Shown: piece by piece, positions 54,788 through 64,000 of the stretch
Layout: every line of letters begins with the position of its first letter
How positions within the stretch are numbered: the stretch's first letter is position 1
DNA from: Chloroherpeton thalassium ATCC 35110
GTDB lineage: Bacteria > Bacteroidota > Chlorobiia > Chlorobiales > Chloroherpetonaceae
DNA: 64,000 nt
Assembly: GCF_000020525.1 (NCBI RefSeq)
Contig: NC_011026.1
Span: 1,656,001-1,720,000, forward strand
Reading direction: 5' to 3'
Translations under genes and position numbers: made by a program
The notes under the pieces: generated by a model
Database searches by the model: none
Seen by the model: the letters and a program-made list of their open reading frames with translations, nothing else
Told to the model about the DNA's origin: nothing

Positions 54788-57364
54788 TTATTGTTTTGGG
54801 TTTAATTCTGTTAGGTCAAATTTTTGTTGTACAAATACTTTTGGCTCGGTAACAAATGTCCGAAGTTTGCCTTCGAGCCAAAGCGGAAATTGATCATGAT
54901 AATGCGAGCTCATCATTTCGCCGCTGTTGCCGCCAGGCAACACACTCAGGAATTCGGCTTGATTGTTCAAGTCGATAACGCGCCGCGAGCTGGCGCCAAC
55001 CGCGTGAGCAGCGTTGAGCAGCGCATTTTTATCGTAGTTCAACTTGGAGAAATAAAATTCACCATTGTTAATCGTGGTTGATGTTCCAGCCGTTTGCGCC
55101 GTTGCAAAGTTGAAGGCTTTTGCCACAAACTGATCTTTTTCTTGTTGGCCAGCTTGCCCAAACACGTGTTGTACGCTTAAAGTGTGAATCGCATCCCAGC
55201 GCCAGGCGGCTTCATTGTGGCCAAGGTGCGAGCGCAAAATTTGAATGGCTTCGGCGAAGCTTTTTCGTATGATGTCGTCGCGAGTTTCCATTTCCGGCGT
55301 TGCGATGTCGTCGAACCAGGCGTTGTATTTCACCACAGTGGTCATCACAGAATCTTGCTGAACTTCTACAAACGAAGAATCGGCGAGAAGCTGCTGCAAA
55401 ACGCGTGTTGGCGCATTGACAAGCGACACGTAGCTCATAAAAAGTGGTTCGCCCATTTCGTCAGCGAACGTGTTGTGCATAAGTCGCACGAAAAACTGCG
55501 AAAATATTGTGGCGCCAATCGAGCTTTTGGAAAAATCAAAAGGCCAGTTTTTTAGATACTCAATGGCGCGGCGATGAGCTTGGGCGGTGTCTGATTGCAA
55601 GGCGTTCATCAAATAAGGCATCAGATTTCGAGCTTGCGGCGAAACCACATCGACTTGAATATGTTGAAAATCCTCTGCGGAAAGTTTTTCTTTGGCTAAA
55701 AGCAGTTCAGAAATGCGATCGGCGCGCGAGTCGGGCTCCCAAAGCGAAGAAATGTAATATTTATAACGATCGTCCACGATTTTATTATTTGCAGTCACAA
55801 GCATATCGCTCGGCGGATTATACACGCGCGGGAGTTCATCGAACTTGGCGTAGCCTTTCCAATGTTGCGCGGTGTTGGCCGCATCGCGAAGTGAATAGCC
55901 CTGACGATCGTCTCGAATGGGAAGCAATCCAGCCGACTGATAGCCGATGTTGCCATTGCGGTCGGCATAAACGAAGTTTTGGCCGGGCAAAGCAAACGTG
56001 CAAAGTGCGGCGCGGAATTCATTCCAATCGGCGGCTTTTAAAATGCCAAGAAATGCGCCGAGTTCGTCGGATTTTTCGTAGCCAGTCCATTTCATCACGA
56101 TGTCTTTTTCGGCCAAATTTGCCAGGTTTGTTTTAAGCAAACTTTCCACCATTGGCTTGGCGAGCACGGTTCCAAACTTCGATAGCCTCACGATAAATGG
56201 CACGGGGTCGCTATTTTTCACCTGAATCATTTCCACAATTTCTTCATAGCCGCCTTCAAGCGAATCGGACGAAATGAAAAAATCGCAATCGTCAAGCATC
56301 ATATTGGTGATGCCCCAAGCCAAGTTGGCATTTCGACCAAGCACAATGGCCGGAACGCCAGGCAACGAACAGCCCGCGCCGTCAATGCCCGCCGCCGGAC
56401 AAAGCAGCTGTACTTCATGCCAGCGCGATGGCGTTGTGAAGCCCAGATGAGGGTCATTGGCTAAAATTGCGCCGCCGGTTGCGCTTTTTGAGCGTGTGAC
56501 CGCCCACGCATTGCTGCCGATGTGCGATCCGAGCGTGCCCGCCCAAGCGCGATAGGCTCGGTCAGCGTTTTTGAATGTGGTGAGCGAGGCCAGCAGGTCG
56601 GATGCTTCTTTTCCGAATCGCGGGGATTTGTCATCTGGGTTTGTGCTATTCGCGAGCAATTCTTTGGGCAAATATTCGGTTGGAATCACCAAGCGGGCGT
56701 CTTTCGGCGATTCGGGATAAACTTGTAAGGCTTTTTGGTATCCCAATTTTTCCGTTAGTTCGGCAAGCGCCACATCGATATGCCATGCAATGTTAAGCTC
56801 CCAGCCCATCATGCGAATAATCGCCAGGCAGTCTTCTGGTTGCCACGGCTCTGGCGTATAGCCCAGCGCATCAAATTCTAAAGCCAGATTCACATCTCCA
56901 TCCTGAACCTGCTTTAAATACGCATTGACACCTTCAGAAAATGCTTGAAGGACAAAACGACTTTCCTCGCTGAGAGCATTGCTTTGCCAGAGCGTATCGG
57001 CCATACGCTTGATGCCAATAGTGCGCATGTGTTTGTCATAGTCCAAGGCGAAATCGCCAAAAATCTCAGCTAATTTGCCTTCAGCAGCACGGCGCTGCAA
57101 ATCCATTTGCCAAAGCCGATCGCGTGCTTGGGCGTAGCCTTGCGCAAAAAACAAGTCGTGCTGATTTTCTGCCAAAATGTGGGCGGCGGCATACGTATCA
57201 TAAAAAATTTGAGTTTTAGCGTGGAGCCCGCCGAGCTCGTAGCTGGCGCTGTAGTCAGGAATTGATTTGTGCAAAACATGATATAAAACACCAGCAACTC
57301 CCAGCAAAATAATGAGCACCGAAGTTGCTACCCCAATGGCGAGCTTTTTTCCGTTCAATTGCAT
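54788..57364 (-). CDS. Penicillin acylase family Ntn hydrolase
   Basis: An 858-residue enzyme made as a precursor with a signal anchor (GVATSVLIILLGVAGVLYHV). After the alpha-chain region the autocleavage site is GSHIGSNAWAVTRS, where Ser in GSNAW becomes the N-terminal nucleophile. The next segment GGAILANDPHLGF and LPGVPAIVLGRNANLAWGIT are family hallmarks. It hydrolyses amide bonds, for example of N-acyl homoserine lactones or beta-lactams; the substrate is unknown. It should act in the periplasm. Length is in the normal range. Confidence 0.94.
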   Translation of the reverse strand: MQLNGKKLAIGVATSVLIILLGVAGVLYHVLHKSIPDYSASYELGGLHAKTQIFYDTYAAAHILAENQHDLFFAQGYAQARDRLWQMDLQRRAAEGKLAEIFGDFALDYDKHMRTIGIKRMADTLWQSNALSEESRFVLQAFSEGVNAYLKQVQDGDVNLALEFDALGYTPEPWQPEDCLAIIRMMGWELNIAWHIDVALAELTEKLGYQKALQVYPESPKDARLVIPTEYLPKELLANSTNPDDKSPRFGKEASDLLASLTTFKNADRAYRAWAGTLGSHIGSNAWAVTRSKSATGGAILANDPHLGFTTPSRWHEVQLLCPAAGIDGAGCSLPGVPAIVLGRNANLAWGITNMMLDDCDFFISSDSLEGGYEEIVEMIQVKNSDPVPFIVRLSKFGTVLAKPMVESLLKTNLANLAEKDIVMKWTGYEKSDELGAFLGILKAADWNEFRAALCTFALPGQNFVYADRNGNIGYQSAGLLPIRDDRQGYSLRDAANTAQHWKGYAKFDELPRVYNPPSDMLVTANNKIVDDRYKYYISSLWEPDSRADRISELLLAKEKLSAEDFQHIQVDVVSPQARNLMPYLMNALQSDTAQAHRRAIEYLKNWPFDFSKSSIGATIFSQFFVRLMHNTFADEMGEPLFMSYVSLVNAPTRVLQQLLADSSFVEVQQDSVMTTVVKYNAWFDDIATPEMETRDDIIRKSFAEAIQILRSHLGHNEAAWRWDAIHTLSVQHVFGQAGQQEKDQFVAKAFNFATAQTAGTSTTINNGEFYFSKLNYDKNALLNAAHAVGASSRRVIDLNNQAEFLSVLPGGNSGEMMSSHYHDQFPLWLEGKLRTFVTEPKVFVQQKFDLTELNPKQ

Positions 57365-57730
57365 AAATCATTTGGATGATGGCTTAACTAACAAATTCAC
57401 AGCTTATAAAAGCAATTTGATACAAAATAGCAAAGGAATCCGTGACTTTTCATAGCCGAGCATTTCCCAATTCGCCTGCTCAAGTTGGTTGATGATGCCA
57501 ACTCATGAGTCAGTTGAAAAGGGCTTACGCGTAAAGAAGGTAAGCTTTTTAATTGGTTATGTTATGGTTTTAGCTTTGGTTATGAGATTGTTAATAAATA
57601 AAGAAGTTATTGTTACATTTCTTGCGCCAGCTTGGATTTATTCGGTTTCCCTTGTATGATTGCCCTCTGATAATCCCCGTGTTTTAAGTTTTTTGAGTTG
57701 TTAATTTATGAACCAAGATTATGATAAATT
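57365..57730. other. Divergent intergenic region without recognised genes
   Basis: About 365 AT-rich bases between two divergent genes. No RNA, repeat or strong motif was recognised; both promoters should lie here. Confidence 0.4.
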
Positions 57731-58723
57731 ATGAGAAAACTTGTTAGTTTTTCCAGCTCGCTGCTCATATTTTTGGTTATGGTCAATGTTGGATGCTCAT
57801 CGCAGGCCGACATGGCGAAGAAAGAAATTCAAGCGTTGCAATCGAACATTGAGCAAAAAGTGGTGCAGTTTCAAAAAGGCGTAGAAAATGCGAGGGGCAA
57901 AAACTTCAGTGAAGGTTTGGATTCGCTCATTCAGGCAAAGGCGCAAATTGAACGATTGCAGGCCTTATGGCAAGCCAAAATGGATTCCGCAACGCAACTC
58001 TTCTCCGAAGAAGAGCGGCAAATGCTCAAAAGTGCTGCTGAGAACATCCAATCGCTCTATCGTGGCTCGCGTGAAGAATTGGAAAAAGCAGAAACCATTT
58101 CTCGCCTGAAACAAAAAATGATTCGTTTGGAAGTCGCAACGGCGGACTATAAGCAATTCGCAACGAAAGCGGCCTACACGCATTTTACTTCCGGCATGGA
58201 CGATTTTTCCCAAAAGCATCATGAATTGGATAGCTTGAATGCCGATTGGAAAAAGTTTTTTGAGGCGAAAAAATCGCAGCTTCCTGAGCCGATAAAAACA
58301 GCATTGCAGGAAAAGTGGAACGCGATCGAGTCTGCTCAATCCGACGTGCAGGATGTGCTTTATGTGAATTTTGCCAAAAGCGTGCTTTACCTAATGGTAA
58401 CGGGCGACGCGCGAGCTGCCGAAATGCTCGATTGGCGGAACTTGGTACTCGATGCTGATCAAATTGGGCGCGTGTATTCCACTATCGATTATTCCTCTCG
58501 CGATAAATATATGAGCGAAGTGATTCAAACCACTTCGGGCATGTTCAGCTATATTTTTGAAACTTCAGGAAACTCCGTTAGAAATGTGCGCGGTTGGCAT
58601 CTTGATAGCAAACAGGCCAACGGCGCTGTGGTGAAGGCTCGCTCTGAATCCAATGAAGGACTCAGTTTTACCATTCATTTTTCCAGTGGCCGGTTGTTGC
58701 TTTCCCGTATGGTTACCGGATAA
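57731..58723 (+). CDS. Lipoprotein with coiled-coil region, unknown function
   Basis: A 330-residue protein. The N-terminus (LLIFLVMVNVGCSSQ) has a lipobox with Cys near residue 22, so it should be attached to the membrane. Residues 30-210 are largely helical with heptad-like spacing (EIQALQSNIEQKVVQFQKGV). The final 100 residues look like a small beta domain (NVRGWHLDSKQANGAVVKA). No known family was recognised. It appears monocistronic. Confidence 0.75.
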   Translation: MRKLVSFSSSLLIFLVMVNVGCSSQADMAKKEIQALQSNIEQKVVQFQKGVENARGKNFSEGLDSLIQAKAQIERLQALWQAKMDSATQLFSEEERQMLKSAAENIQSLYRGSREELEKAETISRLKQKMIRLEVATADYKQFATKAAYTHFTSGMDDFSQKHHELDSLNADWKKFFEAKKSQLPEPIKTALQEKWNAIESAQSDVQDVLYVNFAKSVLYLMVTGDARAAEMLDWRNLVLDADQIGRVYSTIDYSSRDKYMSEVIQTTSGMFSYIFETSGNSVRNVRGWHLDSKQANGAVVKARSESNEGLSFTIHFSSGRLLLSRMVTG

Positions 58724-58872
58724 GGAATTGTGCGAGAAAACATACGGCAGATTGTTCATGTTGCGCCGGAAGTGTGTTAAAAACGCTTTCGCCGTTTTTC
58801 TTTTGTGTGAAAATGAAATGCGTTGCGCGGAAGTAAAAACTTTAGAAGCAATAAATACTTTTTTGTGCGAGA

Positions 58873-59889
58873 TTAAGGCGTTGCTGATTTGATTTCCAAG
58901 AGCAATTCGTTGGCTTTTTGGCCGGCGGCTGTGTTTGGGTTCAAAAACGCGGCTTTTTCGAGATAAGGAAGCGCTTCTTGAAGCTTGCCGAGTTCAGTGT
59001 AAATGATGCCCATGTTTAGGTTCGCAATTTGATGTTTGGGGTCAAGTTCAAGCGCTTTTTTCATTTCAGCAAGTCCGCGTTCGAATGTGCCCATTCCAAG
59101 AAGGCAAATAGCAAAATCAATCCGAACATCTACATCGGTTGGCATTAGCTCAAGCGCTTTTTCATAAAGTGGCGCAGCAGCATGATAAAGTTTCCCGTCG
59201 TCATAAAGGTTTGCCGCTTTTAGGTAAAGGGAATCTTGATTGGTATCGGAAAGCTCAGCAGCTTTTTGCATAAAACTGCCCGCAGCACCGAGTTGTTTCA
59301 GCTTGGCGTAGTCATTGGCAATTTGGATGGCGAGCATAGCTTTCTGCTGCAATGACGATTCGCTCTCGAAGCGCGCAATGCGTTCATTTATTTTGCTCAA
59401 TTCGAGCGAATCTGCAACCGATAGTTCAGCATGTTGACCGTGTAAGCTGTCTATTGGAAGCGCAGCGGGTGGGTTTAATGAAGCTTTTCCCGCAGCACCA
59501 GAAAGGTCAAAGCCATGCTTTGCAGAAAAAAGCGATTGCCAGCCCAAAATACTCAGCCACACCAAAACGGCGGCGGCCATGGCAAGCAACAAAAAAAATT
59601 CTTTTTTTATCGGAGAATTCTCCAGCGGTTCATTTTTTAAATCATCTACGCAAGATGTGCCGCAGCTTGCGCAAAACTTTGCGTCTGCTGAAATAGCGCA
59701 GCCACAGGCTTTGCAAGTTGTGATTTGGGATTTTGTGGATGTGCCAAATGGTGCTTCTGTTTGCAGGTTCTTAGCGGGTGAACTTTCAGAAAAGCGAAAG
59801 GGCAAATCGGAGCCACAATTCAAGCAATAGTCCTGCCCGGCTTTCAGCGCCGCACCGCATGTCGGGCAGGTTTTTTTTTCAAGGTTCAT
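58873..59889 (-). CDS. Double zinc-ribbon and TPR membrane protein
   Basis: A 338-residue protein. Two zinc ribbons stand at the N-terminus (TCPTCGAALKAGQDYCLNCG and TTCKACGCAISADAKFCASC), then a transmembrane helix at about 100-122 (FFLLLAMAAAVLVWLSILGW), then TPR repeats from about 200 (AAPLYEKALELMPTDVDVRI). Topology would place ribbons inside and TPRs outside the membrane. Such a plan suggests a scaffold; the function is unknown. It is 34 bases downstream of the HU/IHF gene. Confidence 0.85.
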   Translation of the reverse strand: MNLEKKTCPTCGAALKAGQDYCLNCGSDLPFRFSESSPAKNLQTEAPFGTSTKSQITTCKACGCAISADAKFCASCGTSCVDDLKNEPLENSPIKKEFFLLLAMAAAVLVWLSILGWQSLFSAKHGFDLSGAAGKASLNPPAALPIDSLHGQHAELSVADSLELSKINERIARFESESSLQQKAMLAIQIANDYAKLKQLGAAGSFMQKAAELSDTNQDSLYLKAANLYDDGKLYHAAAPLYEKALELMPTDVDVRIDFAICLLGMGTFERGLAEMKKALELDPKHQIANLNMGIIYTELGKLQEALPYLEKAAFLNPNTAAGQKANELLLEIKSATP

Positions 59890-59923
59890 GCGATTTCAAC
59901 TTTCATGGACACGTTTGGATATC

Positions 59924-60226
59924 CTAAGTTTTATCGCTTTCTGGCTTATAACTATCGCTAACCGCCGATTTGAATTCTTTGGATATCTTAAAAGTTGGCA
60001 CGTACTTTTCATCAATAACAACTTTTTCTCCAGTACGCGGGTTTCTGGCAAGGCGCTTATTTTTTTTGCGGACGTTATAAGTGCCAAACCCTCTAATTTC
60101 AATTCTCTCCCCGGCTTTTAATGCTTCAATAACGGCCTCGATAAATCCATCGACCACCGTTTCTGTCTCTTGTTTGGTAAGCCCTGTTCTGGATGCTATG
60201 ATACTAACAATGTCCGCTTTTGTCAC
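59924..60226 (-). CDS. HU/IHF-family DNA-bending protein
   Basis: A 100-residue nucleoid protein. MTKADIVSIIASRTGLTKQE opens the family fold, and GERIEIRGFGTYNVRKKNKR plus ARNPRTGEKVVI form the DNA-binding arm with the intercalating Pro. The protein dimerises and bends DNA; the arm residues resemble IHF more than HU, but both subunits would be needed to decide. It may be co-transcribed with the zinc-ribbon/TPR gene. Confidence 0.94.
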   Translation of the reverse strand: MTKADIVSIIASRTGLTKQETETVVDGFIEAVIEALKAGERIEIRGFGTYNVRKKNKRLARNPRTGEKVVIDEKYVPTFKISKEFKSAVSDSYKPESDKT

Positions 60227-60336
60227 GGTAGATTTCTCATTTTGAACGTTTATTAAAAGATACTACAAAAAAATTGTGCCTTGCGGCACGCTTGTTCCTA
60301 AAAAAGGAACAAATTCATTTTAGCCTTCATGCCTGT

Positions 60337-60711
60337 TTATTTACCAGCGAACCACATTTTGAAAGCAGAAAACACAAGCAGTAGCGCAAAACTTTTTCTT
60401 AACAAACTATCTGAAATCGAAACGGATATTTTTGATCCTAAGAAAGCGCCAAAAAACAAGCCTAATGCAATTAATAAGCCATATTTGATATGTTCAGTAG
60501 AAAGTGCCCCAGCGCGGTAGTATTCAATTACCCCCAAAAGCCCTACGGGAAGAAGCAAGGCAACCAGCGACGTGCCGCTGGCTTCGTGTTGCGATAGCCC
60601 AACCCAAATGAGTGCGGGCACAATCACTAAGCCCCCGCCAATTCCAAACAAACCCGAAAATATACCAGCGGAAATGCCAATAGCAAGCATATAAAAAATT
60701 TGTGGCGACAT
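60337..60711 (-). CDS. TauE/SafE-family membrane protein, half size
   Basis: A 124-residue protein with four hydrophobic segments and the family start IFSGLFGIGGGLVIVPALIW. Typical TauE/SafE exporters are about 250 residues with two such halves; here only one is present, so it probably works as a dimer. The family exports sulfite, sulfoacetate or related anions, which suits a sulfur-oxidising phototroph, though this is inference. It starts 3 bases after the ftsH stop and is likely co-transcribed with it. Confidence 0.88.
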   Translation of the reverse strand: MSPQIFYMLAIGISAGIFSGLFGIGGGLVIVPALIWVGLSQHEASGTSLVALLLPVGLLGVIEYYRAGALSTEHIKYGLLIALGLFFGAFLGSKISVSISDSLLRKSFALLLVFSAFKMWFAGK

Positions 60712-60714
60712 AAT

Positions 60715-62724
60715 TTACACAGGTGTTAGTGTTTCTCCGGCAATGAGCTTTTCAATTTCTTCGGAATTGAGCACTTCGCGCTCCAGCAAGGCTTTGGCAA
60801 GCCGATGCAAGGTATCGATATTATCAAGCAAAATTTGTTTGGCGTTATTCATGCAGTCCGTAACAATTTGTCGGACTTCATTGTCGATCATTCGCGCGGT
60901 ATCTTCACTGAAATCCCGAACACGATTCATATCTCGGCCAAGAAAAACTTCATGTCCGCTATTTCCATAATTGATTGGGCCAAGCTTTTCGCTCATACCC
61001 CATTCGCAAACCATCTTACGAGCCAAATCCGTTGCGCGCTGAATATCGTTTCCTGCTCCTGTGCTGATTTCCTTAAAAATAAGTTCTTCTGCAGCTCGTC
61101 CGCCCAGCGCGTAAGTAATCATTGCCGTCAGATATTGTTTGCTGTAAGTATACTTATCTTCGAGCGGCAGATATGATGTCACGCCTAACGCGCGACCTCT
61201 TGGGATAATCGTCACTTTGTGAACAGGATCAGAGCCATCTGTAAATTTTGCAACCAGCACATGGCCGGATTCATGATACGAGGTGATTTCTTTCTGCTGC
61301 TCTGAGATATAAACGCTGCGGCGTTCAGGGCCCATCAGCACTTTATCTCGGGCGTTTTCAAAATCTTCTGCGGTAACTTCATCGTGATTGTTTCGTGAAG
61401 CCAAAATGCTTGCTTCATTTACCAAGTTTGCAAGGTCAGCACCGACAAAGCCTGGCGTGCTTTTCGCTAAAACTGCAATATCTACGTCTTTTGCGAGCGG
61501 AATTTTTTTTGTGTGAATTTTCAAAATCGCTTCACGTCCGCGAATGTCAGGCTTATCGACGACGACTTGACGGTCGAAGCGACCAGGGCGAAGCAGCGCG
61601 GAGTCAAGCACATCTGGGCGGTTGGTTGCCGCGATCAAGATGATATTTTCGTGTGTCCCGAATCCGTCCATTTCAACCAGCAGTTGGTTCAAGGTTTGCT
61701 CGCGCTCATCGTGGCCGCCACCAAGCCCTGCGCCGCGCTGACGGCCAACGGCATCGATTTCATCGATAAAAATAATACAAGGCGAATGGCGTTTGGCTTG
61801 CTCAAAAAGATCGCGAACGCGCGAGGCGCCCACACCCACAAACATTTCTACAAAATCAGCGCCAGACATGGAGAAAAAAGGCACGCCCGCTTCTCCAGCA
61901 ACAGCTTTCGCCAAAAGCGTTTTTCCCGTGCCGGGAGGGCCAAGCAACAAGACGCCTTTCGGTGTTTTGCTACCAAGGCGTTGAAATTTTTCAGGTGATT
62001 TTAAAAAATCAACAATTTCGGTAAGCTCTTCTTTTGCTTCTTCAACGCCAGCCACATCTTCAAACGTAACTTTTGTGTCGAATTCCGTGATCATTTTTGC
62101 GCGGCTTCGCCCAAAATTAAAAATATTGCGAGCCGAGCCATTTTGGTTCGTCATTCGGCGCATGATAAAAAAGTAGACCACGCCGAGCAGTAGCCAAGGG
62201 CCAAAGACGATCAGAAGATTGAACAAGCCATCGCTCGATTCTTCCACTTCGCAGCGAACACCTTTTTCGACGAGTTCATCAGCCATGGCGCTGCTGAATT
62301 CGGGGAGGCGAACCATAAATTGATCGCGCTTTTTCGCGGTTTTATCAACCAGCTCGAGCCGCTCATATTTTTTTAATTCACCATAAAGCACGCTGGAGCC
62401 GTCTGTGCTTTTTTCAACACGGCACGATTCAATCAAATTGCTTGAAAGCAAGCGTTTGTACTCGTTGTAGGTGATTTCGGGTTCGGCATCGGGGCTAAAA
62501 AGCTTTTGTAACATGACGAAGGTAATCAAAACCATCATGCTGTAAAGCAAAATCCGAATGGTTCGTTTGAAATTGTCTTCGTTTTGGGGGCCGCCACCGG
62601 AGCCAAAATCTCCAAAAGGCGATCCGTCATCATCCATTGGCTTGAATCGATTTCGTATATCTTGTTTCCGCGTCGGGCGGCTTTTCGGTTTTTTGTTTTG
62701 TTCGTTTTGATGGTTCTCCGACAT
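60715..62724 (-). CDS. ftsH: ATP-dependent zinc metalloprotease FtsH
   Basis: A 669-residue membrane AAA protease. Two membrane helices (about 52-70 and 163-185) flank a periplasmic domain. The AAA module has Walker [18 protein letters not shown], Walker [12 protein letters not shown] and the second region of homology [20 protein letters not shown]. The zinc site is [14 protein letters not shown] (HExxH). It degrades damaged or short-lived membrane and cytosolic proteins. The Gly/Pro-rich N-terminal tail ([14 protein letters not shown]) is longer than in E. coli. Confidence 0.98.
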   Translation of the reverse strand: MSENHQNEQNKKPKSRPTRKQDIRNRFKPMDDDGSPFGDFGSGGGPQNEDNFKRTIRILLYSMMVLITFVMLQKLFSPDAEPEITYNEYKRLLSSNLIESCRVEKSTDGSSVLYGELKKYERLELVDKTAKKRDQFMVRLPEFSSAMADELVEKGVRCEVEESSDGLFNLLIVFGPWLLLGVVYFFIMRRMTNQNGSARNIFNFGRSRAKMITEFDTKVTFEDVAGVEEAKEELTEIVDFLKSPEKFQRLGSKTPKGVLLLGPPGTGKTLLAKAVAGEAGVPFFSMSGADFVEMFVGVGASRVRDLFEQAKRHSPCIIFIDEIDAVGRQRGAGLGGGHDEREQTLNQLLVEMDGFGTHENIILIAATNRPDVLDSALLRPGRFDRQVVVDKPDIRGREAILKIHTKKIPLAKDVDIAVLAKSTPGFVGADLANLVNEASILASRNNHDEVTAEDFENARDKVLMGPERRSVYISEQQKEITSYHESGHVLVAKFTDGSDPVHKVTIIPRGRALGVTSYLPLEDKYTYSKQYLTAMITYALGGRAAEELIFKEISTGAGNDIQRATDLARKMVCEWGMSEKLGPINYGNSGHEVFLGRDMNRVRDFSEDTARMIDNEVRQIVTDCMNNAKQILLDNIDTLHRLAKALLEREVLNSEEIEKLIAGETLTPV

Positions 62725-62743
62725 ACTTCCTTTCGTTAAGCGA

Positions 62744-63316
62744 TCATTTCCCTGTTTGAATGGGATGTGAATCTACAAGCTGGTAAATGGCAGGTAAATT
62801 GCGTTTTAACTGCTTGTAGTCTAAACCATAGCCGATGACAAATTGTTTCGGTATCCGAAATCCAACATAATCAATGATGAAGTCCAAATCAGCAACCGAC
62901 TCTTTGAAGAGCAGCGCGCAAAAGCGAAGGCTTTTTGGGCTATGCGCCAAAATGGCTTCACGAATATAGCTAACGGAAAGTCCAGAATCCACAATATCCT
63001 CAACAACAATGACATCGCGGCCTGCCAATTTCGTATCGACGGACTTCAATAACTGCACTTGGCCGGCGCTGGCTTTTTCCTTTCCATAGCTGGAGAGCTT
63101 ATAAAAATCAATTTCCAGATCAACGCCTTGAATTTGGCGAATCAGGTCGCCCATGAAAATGAATGCGCCGTTTAAAACGCCCACAAAAATGGGGCTTTTT
63201 CCAGCATAATCTTTTTCAATTTCAAGCGCCATTTGGCGAACACGCGACTGAATTTCAGATTCGGAGAAAAGAAGCTGAAATGGCTCATCTCCGATCCAAA
63301 TAATTTCTTCCGGCAT
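62744..63316 (-). CDS. hpt: Hypoxanthine phosphoribosyltransferase
   Basis: About 190 residues. It joins PRPP to hypoxanthine or guanine in purine salvage. The PRPP loop is [12 protein letters not shown] near residue 110, and [13 protein letters not shown] and the C-terminal [17 protein letters not shown] are family marks. The ATG at 63316 gives the usual length; a GTG at 63355 would add 13 residues. It lies 19 bases upstream of ftsH and is probably in the same operon, a pairing common in bacteria. Confidence 0.95.
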   Translation of the reverse strand: MPEEIIWIGDEPFQLLFSESEIQSRVRQMALEIEKDYAGKSPIFVGVLNGAFIFMGDLIRQIQGVDLEIDFYKLSSYGKEKASAGQVQLLKSVDTKLAGRDVIVVEDIVDSGLSVSYIREAILAHSPKSLRFCALLFKESVADLDFIIDYVGFRIPKQFVIGYGLDYKQLKRNLPAIYQLVDSHPIQTGK

Positions 63317-63355
63317 TCTTTCTCGTGCTAAAGGCTGATTTTCTTTTCGAATCAC

Positions 63356-63768
63356 AGTGGCTTATTGGCTTAACTAATTATGCGAAAAACAATTGCAGCT
63401 TTTTTCAAAAGACTTATAATATAAGTATTTCTGGTCTCAAATGAGCGACCGAATCAAATCGGATTTCATAAAAAATAGTTTTTTACTTACTTTTTTTCTC
63501 GATGTGTTAATCAAAAACGGATTTCTCAAAAAAGCCAGTTGCGCTAAAATCAATGTATCTTTTGCGATCGGGTAAGTGCTCTGTTCATTTTTAGGTTAAG
63601 CGAACTGAAGCGTTTCTGCAAAGTTTCATTTCTAAAAACACGCGCGCGATGCCAATTAGCGCAAGTGCTATTATTTATCGTGTGATAATGGAAAAGGTAA
63701 AGTTGGCTATTGCGGGCGTTGATAAGGGTAGTAAAGTATTGTTCCGAAAATCCACAGGTTGTGGTGGT
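63356..63768. other. Intergenic region without recognised genes
   Basis: About 410 bases between hpt and the partial gene at the right edge. Short frames exist but none has coding features. The hpt-ftsH promoter must lie in its left part. Confidence 0.4.
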
Positions 63769-64000
63769 TTAGCGAAGAAGCCTTTCTTCTGCTGCAGCTC
63801 TATCTTGCGCCACAAACACATCCATTCCACGATTCACCGCGCATAGCTCCAAGAACTTCACTTTGTCTAAATTTTTCTGCTGATTGGTCATCACCGCCAT
63901 CTTTTTAAATGGTGTATAATGGCGCTCGAAAAATAGTCGCACCAAATAATAAATGTCCGTGTTCGTCAAGTTCAAATCGGCAGCTTCGATGGTTAGCAGC
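63769..64000 (-). CDS. Unknown protein, C-terminal part (5' end outside window)
   Basis: The frame is open to the right edge and reads ...TIEAADLNLTNTDIYYLVRL, continuing MAVMTNQQKNLDKVKFLEL and ending AAAEERLLR. The pattern of helix, strand (KKMAVMT) and final helix resembles the tail of small STAS-like or SpoIIAA-like domain proteins, in which the last strand MDVFVAQDRAAAE is typical. The family is a suggestion only, since the start is missing. Confidence 0.6.
   Translation of the reverse strand, partial: LLTIEAADLNLTNTDIYYLVRLFFERHYTPFKKMAVMTNQQKNLDKVKFLELCAVNRGMDVFVAQDRAAAEERLLR

Noticed and set aside
1-64000. CRISPR array, rRNA or tRNA genes
   Set aside because: No regularly spaced short repeats, no rRNA sequence and no cloverleaf were found on reading both strands; a tRNAscan run would be more sensitive.

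Overview
The window looks like chromosome from a green sulfur bacterium (Chlorobi). The deciding evidence is pscA and pscB, the P840 type I reaction-centre core and its Fe-S protein. The roughly 45% GC, the type IX secretion C-terminal signal on a surface protein, and the absence of any FMO gene beside the reaction centre would suit a Chloroherpeton-like lineage. That genus-level placement is inference, not something the sequence proves.

Layout. 0-9 kb: the end of an EF-G-like factor, a glycosyltransferase, pscB/pscA, a B12-binding MerR regulator of the CarH light-sensor type, then Hc1-like protein, transaldolase, a deoxyhypusine synthase-like gene and the SRP RNA. 9-30 kb: flavodiiron protein, a YbjQ/coiled-coil protein, an orphan nucleoside-type permease, a tail-collar protein, a large T9SS-exported protein with tandem repeats, mnmA, a patatin-POTRA-Omp85 fusion, accD, a TPR protein, a putative outer-membrane barrel, modAB, two small exported proteins and leuS.

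30.3-35.5 kb is an AT-rich accessory island. I read it as a decayed integron: a broken intI pseudogene, two convincing attC sites, one weak attC candidate and one damaged attC, with cassette-like genes (a PIN-domain protein, hicBA, a methyltransferase, a broken PIN toxin/antitoxin pair). A 31-bp near-perfect direct repeat brackets the integrase part.

35.7-64 kb is mostly housekeeping: an acetate transporter, a DegT aminotransferase, NAD(P)HX repair, a VanX-like dipeptidase, ndk, an adenylate-kinase-like protein, proB, a racemase, proA, HD-GYP, clpS, Nudix, a CnoX-like thioredoxin, a penicillin acylase, an HU/IHF protein, ftsH and hpt. Two scars interrupt it. One is a complete ISAs1-family element (44442-45649) lying between unrelated gene fragments. 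The other is a broken operon (46.2-49.3 kb) in which the 5' end of mfd is fused in frame to the middle of an RND transporter, followed by frameshifts in that transporter and in the next lipoprotein-sorting gene.

Functionally, the left end joins photosynthesis to a putative light/B12 sensor. The flavodiiron protein suits an anaerobe that must remove O2 or NO, and modAB supplies molybdate. No tRNA, rRNA or CRISPR array was recognised; the only stable RNA is the SRP RNA.
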